From NCBI RefSeq assembly GCF_019048265.1, contig NZ_CP077311.1:854501-918500 (forward strand): 64,000 bases of DNA, in the 5' to 3' direction. Shown here piece after piece: positions 54,290-62,862 of this stretch. Source of the stretch: Aeromonas sp. FDAARGOS 1405 (GTDB lineage Bacteria > Pseudomonadota > Gammaproteobacteria > Enterobacterales > Aeromonadaceae). How positions within the stretch are numbered: position 1 is the stretch's first letter; each line of letters opens with the position of its first letter. The notes beneath the pieces are model-generated. The model was not told the origin of the DNA, made no database searches, and saw only the letters and a program-made list of their open reading frames with translations. The position numbers and the translations under genes were made by a program.

Positions 54290-55999
54290 TTACACCTTTC
54301 CTTTGACACCGTTGGCGCCGTCAATCATCGGCAGATCCAGTTTCGCCTCGTGGGCGCAGTTGATGGCAATCTCGTAGCCGGCATCGGCGTGACGCATCAC
54401 CCCGGTGGCCGGGTCGTTGCGCAGCACCCGACCGACCCGCTTGGCGGCATCATTGGAGCCATCACAGACGATCACCACGCCGGAGTGCTGGGAGAAGCCC
54501 ATGCCGACCCCGCCGCCGTGGTGCAGGGAGACCCAGGTCGCGCCGCTGGCAGTGTTGAGCAGGGCGTTGAGCAGCGGCCAGTCGGAGACGGCATCGGAGC
54601 CATCCATCATCGACTCGGTCTCGCGGTTCGGGCTCGCCACCGAGCCGGAATCCAGGTGATCGCGGCCGATGACGATGGGGGCTTTCAGCTCGCCATTCTT
54701 GACCATCTCGTTGAAGGCCAGGCCGAGGCGTACCCGATCCTTGACCCCGACCCAGCAGATCCGCGCCGGCAGGCCCTGGAAGGCGATGCGCTCGCGAGCC
54801 ATGTCGAGCCAGTTGTGCAGGTGAGGATCATCGGGGATCAACTCCTTCACCTTCTGGTCGGTCTTGTAGATGTCTTCCGGATCGCCGGAGAGCGCCACCC
54901 AGCGGAACGGGCCAATGCCCTCGCAGAACAGCGGGCGAATGTAGGCCGGGACGAAGCCGGGGAAGTCGAAGGCGTTTTTCACCCCCTCCTCCAGCGCCAT
55001 CTGGCGAATGTTGTTGCCATAATCCAGCGTGGCCGCACCGCGGGCTTGCAGGGTCAGCATGGCTTCGACCTGACGGGCCATGGAGTGGCGAGCGGCCTGG
55101 TTCACTTCCTGGGGCGCGGATTTTTGCAGCGCGCGCCACTGGGCCACGCTCCAGCCCTGCGGCAGGTAGCCGTGCACCGGGTCATGAGCCGAGGTCTGGT
55201 CGGTCACCACGTCCGGGGTGATGCCACGGGCCACCAGCTCGGCGAACACATCGGCGGCGTTGCCGAGCAGGCCGACGGAGACGGCGCTGCCGCTCTGCTT
55301 GGCCTCTTCGATCATGGCCAGCGCCTCATCCAGGCTGTGGGCCTTCTTGTCCACGTAGCGGGTACGCAGACGAAAATCGATGCGGGTCTCGTCGCACTCC
55401 ACCGCGATCATCGAGAAGCCGGCCATGGTAGCGGCCAGCGGCTGGGCGCCACCCATGCCACCCAGACCGCCGGTCAGGATCCAGCGCCCCTTGGGCTCGC
55501 CGTTGAAGTGCTGGTTGGCCACCGCGAAGAAGGTTTCGTAGGTGCCCTGCACGATCCCCTGAGTACCTATGTAGATCCAGGAGCCGGCGGTCATCTGGCC
55601 GTACATCATCAGGCCCTTTTTATCGAGCTCGTTGAAGTGCTCCCAGTTGGCCCAGTGCGGCACCAGGTTGGAGTTGGCGATCAGCACCCGCGGTGCGTCC
55701 TTGTGGGTCTGGAACACCCCGACCGGCTTGCCGGACTGCACCAGCAGAGTCTGATCCTCCTCCAGCCGGGTCAGCACCTCGACGATCTTGTCGAAGCAGG
55801 CCCAGTTGCGGGCGGCGCGGCCGATGCCGCCATACACCACCAGCGACTGGGGATGCTCGGCCACCTCGGGATCCAGGTTGTTCATCAGCATCCGCAGCGG
55901 CGCTTCGGTGAGCCAGCTCTTGGCGGTCAGCGTGGTGCCGCGCGGGGCGCGGATCACGCGATTGGGATCGTGACGGGGATCCTGGTGTTGCTGGGACAT
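54290..55999 (-). CDS. hutU: Urocanate hydratase HutU
   Basis: Hydrates urocanate to imidazolonepropionate using bound NAD+ as an electrophile; 569 residues, the full family length. The block [19 protein letters not shown] (residues about 173-191) is the NAD-binding Gly-rich motif, and [15 protein letters not shown] near residue 410 carries the catalytic Cys. The ATG at 55999 has AAGGAG at good spacing, so the ATG two codons earlier is not used. Middle of the hut operon. Confidence 0.97.
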   Translation of the reverse strand: MSQQHQDPRHDPNRVIRAPRGTTLTAKSWLTEAPLRMLMNNLDPEVAEHPQSLVVYGGIGRAARNWACFDKIVEVLTRLEEDQTLLVQSGKPVGVFQTHKDAPRVLIANSNLVPHWANWEHFNELDKKGLMMYGQMTAGSWIYIGTQGIVQGTYETFFAVANQHFNGEPKGRWILTGGLGGMGGAQPLAATMAGFSMIAVECDETRIDFRLRTRYVDKKAHSLDEALAMIEEAKQSGSAVSVGLLGNAADVFAELVARGITPDVVTDQTSAHDPVHGYLPQGWSVAQWRALQKSAPQEVNQAARHSMARQVEAMLTLQARGAATLDYGNNIRQMALEEGVKNAFDFPGFVPAYIRPLFCEGIGPFRWVALSGDPEDIYKTDQKVKELIPDDPHLHNWLDMARERIAFQGLPARICWVGVKDRVRLGLAFNEMVKNGELKAPIVIGRDHLDSGSVASPNRETESMMDGSDAVSDWPLLNALLNTASGATWVSLHHGGGVGMGFSQHSGVVIVCDGSNDAAKRVGRVLRNDPATGVMRHADAGYEIAINCAHEAKLDLPMIDGANGVKGKV

Positions 56000-56053
56000 A
56001 TACACTCCTTGTTTATCGATGCAGCAGGGTGGCGGCCGGCCGGTGGCAGGCCG

Positions 56054-56998
56054 CTACTTGGTTAACTGATGGACCAGCCGAGCGGCCACGCGGGCACTGC
56101 GGTTGTCCTGATCCAGACTCGGGTTGTATTCGGCCAGATCGGCGAGCAGCAGCTTGCCGCTGGCCCGGATATGGGCAATCAGGGGTTCGATGACCGCCAG
56201 CTCCACGCCGCGGGCGGCGGGGGCGCTCACTCCCGGCATCACGGCTGCCGGCAGCACGTCGAGATCGATGGTCAGATAGAGGTGATCGCAGCGGGCGATG
56301 AAGGCATCCAGCCCGCTGAGCAAGACCGGTAGCTCGGCCGGCGTCATCGCCTCGTCCAGCTCGTGCCACACTCCCAGCGCCTCGGCGCGCGCGAACAGCG
56401 CCCGGGTATTGGCGGTCTCGGCCACCCCGAGGCAGGCGTAGGTAAAGGGCGTGCCCTGGGCGGCGCACTGCTCGGCAATCTGGAAGAAGGGAGTGCCGGA
56501 GCTCGCCTGCTCCGGCTTCATGCGCAGGTCGAAGTGGGCATCGAAGTTGATAATGCCGACCCGGCCACGGCCAGCCAGATGACGATTGAGGCCGCTCCAG
56601 CTGCCAAAGGCCACCTCGTGGCCACCGCCCAATACCAGCGGGAAGTGCCCCTCGTCCAGCAAGCGGGCCACCCGTTCGGCCAGACGGCCGTGGGCGGCAT
56701 CAAGATCCCCATCCTCGCAGTTCACGTCACCGCTGTCATAGACGGGTCGGCTCAGATGCCAGGCGCTGTTGGCCAGCAGTTTGCGCACCGCCAGCGGCGC
56801 ACCGGCGGCCCCTACCCGCCCCTTGTTGCGGCGCACCCCCTCGTCACAGGCAAAGCCCACCAGGGCTACACCCGGGGCGGCGCTGCCGGCTTGTGACCAG
56901 GGTTGTACCTTGTCGTGCCAGCGCAGGGCCAGCTCGCCATCTTCCGGATCCTGGCGCCCCTGCCAGACCGACATGTCGACCGGGTTGAACTTATCCAT
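56054..56998 (-). CDS. hutG: Formimidoylglutamase HutG
   Basis: Hydrolyses formiminoglutamate to glutamate and formamide, the last step of the one-enzyme hut branch; 314 residues, an arginase-family manganese enzyme. Metal motifs GGGHEVAFG (near 125), NFDAHFDLR (near 150) and DLDVLPAA (near 245) are all present. Its ATG lies eight bases inside the end of hutI, preceded by GAGGAG. Confidence 0.95.
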   Translation of the reverse strand: MDKFNPVDMSVWQGRQDPEDGELALRWHDKVQPWSQAGSAAPGVALVGFACDEGVRRNKGRVGAAGAPLAVRKLLANSAWHLSRPVYDSGDVNCEDGDLDAAHGRLAERVARLLDEGHFPLVLGGGHEVAFGSWSGLNRHLAGRGRVGIINFDAHFDLRMKPEQASSGTPFFQIAEQCAAQGTPFTYACLGVAETANTRALFARAEALGVWHELDEAMTPAELPVLLSGLDAFIARCDHLYLTIDLDVLPAAVMPGVSAPAARGVELAVIEPLIAHIRASGKLLLADLAEYNPSLDQDNRSARVAARLVHQLTK

Positions 56999-58226
56999 GG
57001 AGGGTCTCCTCGCCGTTGAAGATGCGGCCTGCCAACTGATCGACGCCGATGAGGTAGCTGAGCTCGGCCGGATGGGCGCAGTGCCAGATCAGGAAATCGG
57101 CAGCCATCCCCACCCTAAGCTGGCCAAGGCGCTCCTGCTCGCCAAGCGCTTTGGCGGCGTGGCGGGTCACCCCTGCCATGGCCTCCACCGGGGTCAGGCC
57201 GAACAGGGTGCAAGCCATGTTCATGGCCATCCGCAGCGAGACGATGGGGGCCGTGCCGGGGTTGATGTCGGAGGAGACCGCCATCGGCACCCCCGCCTTG
57301 CGCAGCGCGGCGACCGGCGGCAGCTTGGTCTCCTTGAGGAAGTAGAAGGCGGTAGGCAGCAGGGTGGCCACCACGCCGCGATGGGCCAGCGCCTGGATCC
57401 CCTCCGGATCCAGGTACTCCAGGTGATCCACCGAGAGGGCGCCGAAGTTGGCGGCCAGCGTGCTGCCGCCCAGGTTGGAGAGCTGATCCATGTGCCCTTT
57501 CACCGCCAGACCGTATTGATCCGCCGCCAGATAGACCTGCTCGGTCTGGGCCAACGAAAAACCGATGTGTTCACAGAAAACGTCCACCGCATCGGCCAGG
57601 CCCGCATCGGCGGCGGCCGGGATGATCTCCTGACAGATGGTCTCGACCCAGGAGTCGGGATCGTCGCGATACTCCGGCGGCACCGCATGAGCTGCCAGCA
57701 GGGTGGTCTTGACCCGGATCGGCAGCACCTCCCCCAGTCGGCGGGCGACCCGCAGCATCTTGAGCTCGTCTTCCAGGGTGAGGCCGTAACCGGACTTGAT
57801 CTCCACCGTGGTGACCCCTTCCCGGATCAGGGATTTCACCCTCGGCAGCGCCAGATCGAACAGCTGATCCTCGCTGGCGGCACGGGTGGCGCGTACCGTG
57901 CTGATGATGCCGCCGCCCTTGCGGGCGATCTCCGCATAGGGCACCCCCTTCTGGCGCAGTTCGAACTCTTCGGCGCGGCTGCCGGCGAAGATGAGGTGGG
58001 TGTGGCAATCGATGAGGCCGGGAGTGACCAGCTTGCCCTTCATATCCTGCCAATGGGCGGGATAGGGGCCCTTGAGATCCTGCATCGGCACTAGGGCGTG
58101 GATCCGCCCCTCGTGAACGCCGAGGGCATGGGGCTCCAGCAGACCGTAGTCGACCAGATCGGAGCGCAGGGTGGCGGGTGTCACGTTGAGCCAGACCCTC
58201 TCGCAGTTCAACAGTTCCTTGTTCAT
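56991..58226 (-). CDS. hutI: Imidazolonepropionase HutI
   Basis: Opens the imidazolone ring to formiminoglutamate; 411 residues, amidohydrolase superfamily. The metal site HTHLIFAGSR is near residue 72, KSGYGL near 140, and TTLLAAHAVPPEY near 177. ATG at 58226 follows AGAGGTCGGT; an ATG at 58295 is rejected. It is the first gene of the structural hut operon. A HutC-type palindrome lies 12 bases upstream of the start codon. Confidence 0.96.
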   Translation of the reverse strand: MNKELLNCERVWLNVTPATLRSDLVDYGLLEPHALGVHEGRIHALVPMQDLKGPYPAHWQDMKGKLVTPGLIDCHTHLIFAGSRAEEFELRQKGVPYAEIARKGGGIISTVRATRAASEDQLFDLALPRVKSLIREGVTTVEIKSGYGLTLEDELKMLRVARRLGEVLPIRVKTTLLAAHAVPPEYRDDPDSWVETICQEIIPAAADAGLADAVDVFCEHIGFSLAQTEQVYLAADQYGLAVKGHMDQLSNLGGSTLAANFGALSVDHLEYLDPEGIQALAHRGVVATLLPTAFYFLKETKLPPVAALRKAGVPMAVSSDINPGTAPIVSLRMAMNMACTLFGLTPVEAMAGVTRHAAKALGEQERLGQLRVGMAADFLIWHCAHPAELSYLIGVDQLAGRIFNGEETLHG

Positions 58227-58238
58227 ACCGACCTCTAA

Positions 58239-58250
58239 ATGTATATACAT
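58239..58250. promoter_or_regulatory. HutC-type operator upstream of hutI
   Basis: Perfect palindrome ATGTATATACAT, 12 bases before the hutI ATG. The TGTATATACA core fits the known HutC operator. Placed there it could block transcription or the ribosome site region. Confidence 0.75.
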
Positions 58251-58331
58251 TAACTTATATCCGATCTCTGACGGGAAAGAAAGGATCAAGTTCACATCTT
58301 GATAACATCGTGTTCATTAGAGCTTAAACAC

Positions 58332-58361
58332 AAAAAAGCCCGCCAGAGGCGGGCTTTTTCA
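58332..58361. terminator. Bidirectional terminator after hutC
   Basis: AAAAAAGCCCGCC, loop AGA, GGCGGGCTTTTTC; on the minus strand it ends the hutC transcript and separates it from the hutI promoter. Confidence 0.92.
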
Positions 58362-58370
58362 AAAATGATA

Positions 58371-58380
58371 TGTATATACA
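58371..58380. promoter_or_regulatory. Second HutC-type operator, touching the hutC stop codon
   Basis: TGTATATACA, the same core as at 58240-58249, sits one base from the hutC TAA stop and 131 bases from the first site. It may help HutC repress hutIGUH by a second binding site or loop. Confidence 0.6.
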
Positions 58381-58381
58381 A

Positions 58382-59086
58382 TTAACTAAGGCTGGTCTTG
58401 GAGCTCAACTTGTAACGGGAGCCAGGCGACAGCAAACGGGCATAGGAGACCAGATAACCGTCGGACCAGGTACGCCGATGCAACAGCAGGCAGGGGGTGT
58501 CGACCCGCACCTGCAACAAGCCGGCCTCGCCGGCGCTCGGCAGCACCGCCTCTACCACGTGCTCCATCTCGGAGAGGGGGCAGACCTCCATCAGATAGCG
58601 GTTGGGGGTCTGGCTGGCAAAGTCCTGCTCACCGTACTGTGGCAACCGCTCGGCATCGACGAAGCGCTCTTCCAGCTGCAGCGGCTCGCCATCGGCCTGA
58701 TGGACGATGAGACTGTGGAAGATGGGAGCGCCGACCCGCAAGCCCAGCTGCACCGCCACCTTCTCGTCGGCAGCCTGGCGTTGCAGCCGGATCACCCGGC
58801 CGCTGTACTCGCTGCCCCGTTCGGCGATCTCGTCGGCGATGTTGCGAATGGCCAGCAGCGGCGACTCGGTGCGCCTGTCCGCCACGAAGCTGCCGGAACC
58901 GGCGGTGCGCACCAGCCACCCCTCGGCCACCAGTTCGCGCAGCGCCTTGTTGACCGTCATCCGGCTCACGGCGAACTGCTCGCACAGGGCGGCCTCGGTC
59001 GGGATCCGGTCGCCCGCCTGATAGTGGCGTTCGCGGATCCCGTCCAGGATGTGCTGCTTGATTTGCATATAGAGGGCCGGTGCCAA
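58382..59086 (-). CDS. hutC: Histidine utilisation repressor HutC (GntR family)
   Basis: A 234-residue repressor released by urocanate. The N-terminal winged helix-turn-helix reads IKQHILDGIRERHYQAGDRIPTE and CEQFAVSRMTVNKALRELVAEGWL (residues about 8-55), and the C-terminal UTRA ligand domain has VPLQLEERFVD-type and PGEAGLLQVRVDTPCLLL-like blocks. The start is TTG at 59086 (MAPALYMQIKQH) with GAGGAG seven bases upstream; no suitable ATG exists. It lies 11 bases after carbonic anhydrase, with which it may be co-transcribed. Confidence 0.92.
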   Translation of the reverse strand: MAPALYMQIKQHILDGIRERHYQAGDRIPTEAALCEQFAVSRMTVNKALRELVAEGWLVRTAGSGSFVADRRTESPLLAIRNIADEIAERGSEYSGRVIRLQRQAADEKVAVQLGLRVGAPIFHSLIVHQADGEPLQLEERFVDAERLPQYGEQDFASQTPNRYLMEVCPLSEMEHVVEAVLPSAGEAGLLQVRVDTPCLLLHRRTWSDGYLVSYARLLSPGSRYKLSSKTSLS

Positions 59087-59097
59087 CGGGATGCTCC

Positions 59098-59757
59098 TCA
59101 GCGACGGCGGTGGGGCGGACGCATATCCGGCCAGGCGCGGTAGACGTCGGGGATCTGATCCGGCCCGCTGATACAAAGATCAAGGTCATGCAGCAGACCG
59201 TCCTTGATGCCGTAGATCCAGCCGTGTACCGCCAGCTCCTGCCCCTTGCGCCAGGCATTCTGGATGATGGTGGTGTGGCAGACGTTGGCGACCTGCTCGG
59301 CCACGTTCAGCTCGCACAGGTAGTCGAAGCGCTCGTGCTCATCCTCGATGGCATCCAGCTGCTCGCGATACTTGAAGTAGACATCCTTGATGTTGCGCAG
59401 CCAGTTGTCGATGAGCCCCAGCTCTTGGTTCTGCATCGCCGCCTTGACGCCGCCGCAGCCGTAGTGGCCGCAGACGATGATGTGCTTCACCTTGAGCACC
59501 TCGACCGCATATTGCAGCACCGAGAGGCAGTTGAAGTCGGTGTGTACCACCAGGTTGGCGACGTTGCGGTGGACAAACACATCCCCCGGCAGCAACCCCA
59601 TCAGCTGGTTGGCAGGGACCCGGCTGTCGGAGCAGCCAATCCAGAGGTATTCGGGGGCCTGCTGGGCAGAGAGGGTAGCAAAGAATTCGGGATCCTCGGC
59701 CTTGATCTGCTCCGCCCACTCGCGGTTGTTGGTAAACAGGTCGTTCAACAGTTTCAC
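59098..59757 (-). CDS. can: Beta-class carbonic anhydrase
   Basis: Interconverts CO2 and bicarbonate; 219 residues, like E. coli Can (220). The zinc ligands are in WIGCSDSRVPANQ (Cys42 with Asp44) and CGHYGCGGV (His98, Cys101). The start is GTG at 59757 (MKLLNDLFTNNREWA), with GGGAGAG upstream. An unusual neighbour for hutC, 11 bases ahead of it. Confidence 0.96.
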   Translation of the reverse strand: MKLLNDLFTNNREWAEQIKAEDPEFFATLSAQQAPEYLWIGCSDSRVPANQLMGLLPGDVFVHRNVANLVVHTDFNCLSVLQYAVEVLKVKHIIVCGHYGCGGVKAAMQNQELGLIDNWLRNIKDVYFKYREQLDAIEDEHERFDYLCELNVAEQVANVCHTTIIQNAWRKGQELAVHGWIYGIKDGLLHDLDLCISGPDQIPDVYRAWPDMRPPHRRR

Positions 59758-59841
59758 TATCTGCTCTCCCTACAGTGGCAGTGGCGGCAACATACCATAC
59801 ACAAGGGTAACCAAGGCAAGGCCGACCAGCCCCCTGCAAAA

Positions 59842-59870
59842 CAAAAACAGGGCCATTAGGCCCTGTTTTT
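59842..59870 (-). terminator. Terminator of rpoH
   Basis: CAAAAACAGGGCC, loop ATTA, GGCCCTGTTTTT; directly after the rpoH stop on the minus strand and able to act both ways. Confidence 0.93.
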
Positions 59871-59883
59871 ATGAGAGGAAGCA

Positions 59884-60738
59884 TCAGGCTTCCATGGCAT
59901 CTTTCAGCTTCTTGAGCGCATTCTTCTCAAGCTGGCGCACTCGCTCGGCAGAAACGCCGTAGGTATCGGCCAGCTCCTGCAGAGTGGTCTTGCTCTCATC
60001 GTCGAGCCAGCGGGCTCGGATGATGTGCTGGCTGCGCTCGTCCAAAGTAGCCAGAGCCGAGCTCAGGCGACGGGTCGCATGGTCGTCCCAGTTGTCGTTC
60101 TCGATGGTCGCAGCCAGATCGGAGGATTTGTCCTCCAGATAGTGGACCGGTGCGAAACCACCCTCTTCGTCATCATCACCGACCAGGTCGAAGGCTTGAT
60201 CATAGTTGCTCATGCGCGCTTCCATCTCGGTCACGTCAGCGGCAGAAACGCCTAGATCGGCCGCCACTGCCTGAACCTCTTCGTGGTTCAGCCAGCCCAG
60301 ACGTTTTTTGGATTTGCGCAGGTTGAAGAAGAGCTTGCGCTGGGCCTTGGTGGTCGCCACCTTGACCATGCGCCAGTTGCGCAGAACATATTCGTGGATT
60401 TCGGCCTTGATCCAGTGCACGGCAAAGGAGACCAGGCGCACGCCGACACTCGGGTCGAAGCGCTTGACCGCCTTCATCAGGCCGATGTTGCCTTCCTGCA
60501 CCAGGTCGGCCTGGGGCAGACCGTAACCGGCATAACTTTTGGCGACATGAACGACAAAGCGCAGGTGCGACATGACCAGCTGACGAGCAGCCTCAAGGTC
60601 GCCATCCTGCTGCAAACGCTCAGCCAGCTCACGCTCTTCCTCTGCGCTCAGCACCGGAATCGAGTTGACTGCCTGGATATAGCCTTCCAAACTACCTTGC
60701 GGAATCAAAGCCATAGTGCGCTGCAATGAAGTTCCCAT
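59884..60738 (-). CDS. rpoH: Heat-shock sigma factor RpoH (sigma-32)
   Basis: A 284-residue alternative sigma factor for heat-shock genes. Region 2 ([27 protein letters not shown], residues about 55-80), the RpoH box QRKLFFNLR (near 130) and region 4 HTH ([21 protein letters not shown] near 255-275) are in place. AGAGG lies six bases before the ATG. It follows ftsX, as in E. coli, but about 450 bases away with a terminator between. Confidence 0.97.
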   Translation of the reverse strand: MGTSLQRTMALIPQGSLEGYIQAVNSIPVLSAEEERELAERLQQDGDLEAARQLVMSHLRFVVHVAKSYAGYGLPQADLVQEGNIGLMKAVKRFDPSVGVRLVSFAVHWIKAEIHEYVLRNWRMVKVATTKAQRKLFFNLRKSKKRLGWLNHEEVQAVAADLGVSAADVTEMEARMSNYDQAFDLVGDDDEEGGFAPVHYLEDKSSDLAATIENDNWDDHATRRLSSALATLDERSQHIIRARWLDDESKTTLQELADTYGVSAERVRQLEKNALKKLKDAMEA

Positions 60739-60766
60739 CTGTTACCTCTTACTTTTCAATCGAATC

Positions 60767-60794
60767 AGTCTAACACCCAGATTGGGTCTGTCTA
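60767..60794 (-). promoter_or_regulatory. Possible rpoH promoter
   Basis: Minus strand TAGACA (60794-60789), a 16-base spacer, and TAGACT (60772-60767), 29 bases before the rpoH ATG. The spacer holds an inverted repeat ACCCA-GAT-TGGGT (60775-60787). Both hexamers are only fair matches; rpoH usually has several promoters. Confidence 0.35.
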
Positions 60795-60890
60795 CTGACC
60801 TGATGTCATTCTGCGGCGTCTATCAAAGAACATGTCCAGCTTTAGACCGGCTTATCTTATGCCTGCAGGATGAATCATGAATGAACAGTC

Positions 60891-61060
60891 AAAAAAAAGG
60901 GGTCACAATGAAGGACCCCCGAAAAGTAGCATGCTAAGTCCATTGTTGCGGAGCTCGCAACCTTCACATGCTTGCCAAGTCTGACGAGCAAGGCAGAGGG
61001 GCCACACTCGTATAAATGCTTCAGCCTAATAGACTGCTTATAAATCAGAAGGTTCCGTGG
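60891..61060 (-). ncRNA. Candidate structured RNA ending at a strong terminator, between ftsX and rpoH
   Basis: At 60891-60920 the minus strand reads GGGGTC, loop of 9, GACCCC followed by eight T, a terminator of the kind seen on Hfq-type small RNAs. Upstream are two further stems: GTTGCG-GAGCT-CGCAAC (60945-60961) and CTTGC...GCAAG (60971-60992). The terminator lies about 270 bases beyond the ftsX stop, too far for an ordinary operon end, and no gene is present. The 5' end is a guess; a 63-codon frame here crosses the terminator and is not called. Confidence 0.45.
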
Positions 61061-61068
61061 ATCCATAA

Positions 61069-61085
61069 AAGATCCGAGAGATCTT
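61069..61085 (-). terminator. Weak terminator-like hairpin after ftsX
   Basis: Minus strand AAGATC, loop TCTCG, GATCTT followed by TTAT, about 105 bases past the ftsX stop. Possible end of the ftsYEX transcript. Confidence 0.35.
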
Positions 61086-61189
61086 ATTTAATTCAGAATA
61101 CTCTGACTAAGGGGGTCAAGCCAGAAACGGACCTTCTTTTACTTGATCCACCTCTCAAAATCCAGCGATTTACTTTGATAATAAATTAA

Positions 61190-62143
61190 TCAGGATGGCT
61201 CTATATCGCGAATGTGACGATGAACTGAAAACCATGATGCGATCAGCCCCAGCAGAGCCCCCAGCAGGATCAGGTTCACCCCGTCCACCAGACCCATGCC
61301 AACCAACCGGAAGTTACTGTTATACAAGCCCGCAAGCTCCTTAACTACCCCTTCGCTCCAGATTACCATCACCTCGGTCAACCACCAGGCCAACATGCCA
61401 CCAATCACCCCGAACCAGATGCCGGTATAGAGGAAAGGGCGATGGATGAAGGCATCAGTTGCCCCCACCAGCTTGAGCACCTCAATCTCTGAGCGCTGGT
61501 TGAGGATGTTGAGACGCAGGGTATTGCCGACGATCAGCAGCACGGCGGAGAGCAGCAGCACCGCGATGCCGGTAATGGTGTGGCGCAGCAGGTTCATGAT
61601 CCCCTGCAGGCGAGTCAGCCACTGCAGATCCAGCTTGCCCTGCTCGACCCCATCCTCATTGTTTAGCTTGCCGAGCAACTCGGCGGCCCCTTCCGGATTC
61701 TGCCAGCGCGGATCCGGAATGACGCTCAACACTGGCGGCAGCGGGTTGCTGTCGAGGTAGTCGAGAGCATCGCCGAAGCCGGAGATCTCGCGAAACTCCC
61801 GCAACGCATCGTCACGGCTCAGGTAGGTGACCGAATCCACCTCGGGATAAAGCAGGATCCTGTGCTGCAGATCGAGAATGCTCTGCTCCGGCAGATCCTT
61901 GCGTAGGTAAAGGGAGATCTGGGAGCTGTTCTGCCAGCTCCCCTCCACCACCTCGGCGTTTTTCAACAATACGTGGAAGCAGGAGGGCAACGCCAGACTG
62001 ACACCGAGCACCGCCAGCGTCATCAGGGAGGCGAGCGGATTTCGCCACAGCTCCCCGAGACTGGCAAACGCCTGCCGCACGTGGTCAACCCCGTACATCA
62101 TCAGACGACGCAGCGGTGGTTGTTTATGACGAACAATAGCCAT
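61190..62143 (-). CDS. ftsX: Cell division ABC permease-like protein FtsX
   Basis: A 317-residue inner-membrane partner of FtsE that activates the amidase regulators EnvC at the septum. Four membrane segments (about residues 38-58, 190-215, 240-262, 285-307) and a large periplasmic loop with FREISGFGDALDYLDSNPLPPVL are seen. Its ATG shares one base with the ftsE stop. The C-terminus HRHIRDIEPS ends the ftsYEX operon. Confidence 0.96.
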   Translation of the reverse strand: MAIVRHKQPPLRRLMMYGVDHVRQAFASLGELWRNPLASLMTLAVLGVSLALPSCFHVLLKNAEVVEGSWQNSSQISLYLRKDLPEQSILDLQHRILLYPEVDSVTYLSRDDALREFREISGFGDALDYLDSNPLPPVLSVIPDPRWQNPEGAAELLGKLNNEDGVEQGKLDLQWLTRLQGIMNLLRHTITGIAVLLLSAVLLIVGNTLRLNILNQRSEIEVLKLVGATDAFIHRPFLYTGIWFGVIGGMLAWWLTEVMVIWSEGVVKELAGLYNSNFRLVGMGLVDGVNLILLGALLGLIASWFSVHRHIRDIEPS

Positions 62144-62811
62144 CAGAGCTCCTCCCCGGCCGAATACATGCGACCCGCCTTGAGGGTTAGAGTGCGATAG
62201 CGCATGCGGGCGATCAGCCCCAGATCGTGGGTAGCAATCAGTACAGAGACCCCAAAATTGTTGAACTCCTGAAATAGCCGCATGATATCCATGGAGAGCT
62301 GGGGGTCCAGGTTGCCGGTCGGTTCATCCGCCAGCAGCAGCGGCGGCTTGTTGACGATGGCACGGGCGATGCCTACCCGCTGCTGTTCACCACCGGAGAG
62401 CATCCGCGGCTGGTAACGCTCCTTGCCTAGCAGCCCCACCTTGTCCAGCGCCGCCGCCACGCGCTTGTTGATATCGGCGTGGCAGTAGCCATCGATCACC
62501 AGCGGCAGCGCCACGTTGTCAAACACAGTGCGATCCATCAACAGCCGGTGATCCTGGAAGATCATCCCGATCTGGCGGCGCACATAGGGGATCTGGCTAC
62601 GCTGGATATGGCTGACATCGTCGCCATGAAAGAAGACGCGACCATCGGTCGGTCGCTCCATCACGCTGATCAGTTTGAGGAGGGTACTCTTGCCCGCTCC
62701 CGAGTGTCCGGTCAGAAAGGCCATCTCTCCCTTGCGCAGGTGAAAGCTGACCTTCTGCAGCGCCTGATGGCCGCCGCTGTATACCTTGCTGACCTTGTCA
62801 AAACGAATCAT
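62143..62811 (-). CDS. ftsE: Cell division ATP-binding protein FtsE
   Basis: A 222-residue ABC ATPase acting with FtsX at the divisome. Walker [15 protein letters not shown] (residues 34-47), signature [15 protein letters not shown] (near 137) and Walker [14 protein letters not shown] (near 158) are intact. It opens [15 protein letters not shown] hairpin sits in the gap from ftsY. Confidence 0.97.
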   Translation of the reverse strand: MIRFDKVSKVYSGGHQALQKVSFHLRKGEMAFLTGHSGAGKSTLLKLISVMERPTDGRVFFHGDDVSHIQRSQIPYVRRQIGMIFQDHRLLMDRTVFDNVALPLVIDGYCHADINKRVAAALDKVGLLGKERYQPRMLSGGEQQRVGIARAIVNKPPLLLADEPTGNLDPQLSMDIMRLFQEFNNFGVSVLIATHDLGLIARMRYRTLTLKAGRMYSAGEEL

Positions 62812-62834
62812 AACGGTTCCCTGACATTGACAAA

Positions 62835-62858
62835 CCCCGACCGAAGTCGGGGCATGGG
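62835..62858 (-). other. Hairpin between ftsY and ftsE
   Basis: Minus strand CCCCGAC, loop TTCG, GTCGGGG followed by TTTGT (read from 62852 down to 62830). The T run is short, so this is more likely an attenuator or mRNA-stability element than a full terminator. Confidence 0.5.
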
Positions 62859-62862
62859 GTGT

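Noticed and set aside
54047..56065. 672-codon plus-strand open frame opposite hutH and hutU
   Set aside because: Crosses two well-known genes in antisense; no family features.
60875..61066. 63-codon minus-strand frame between ftsX and rpoH
   Set aside because: It runs through a strong terminator with eight T, so full-length translation is unlikely; treated as part of an RNA candidate instead.
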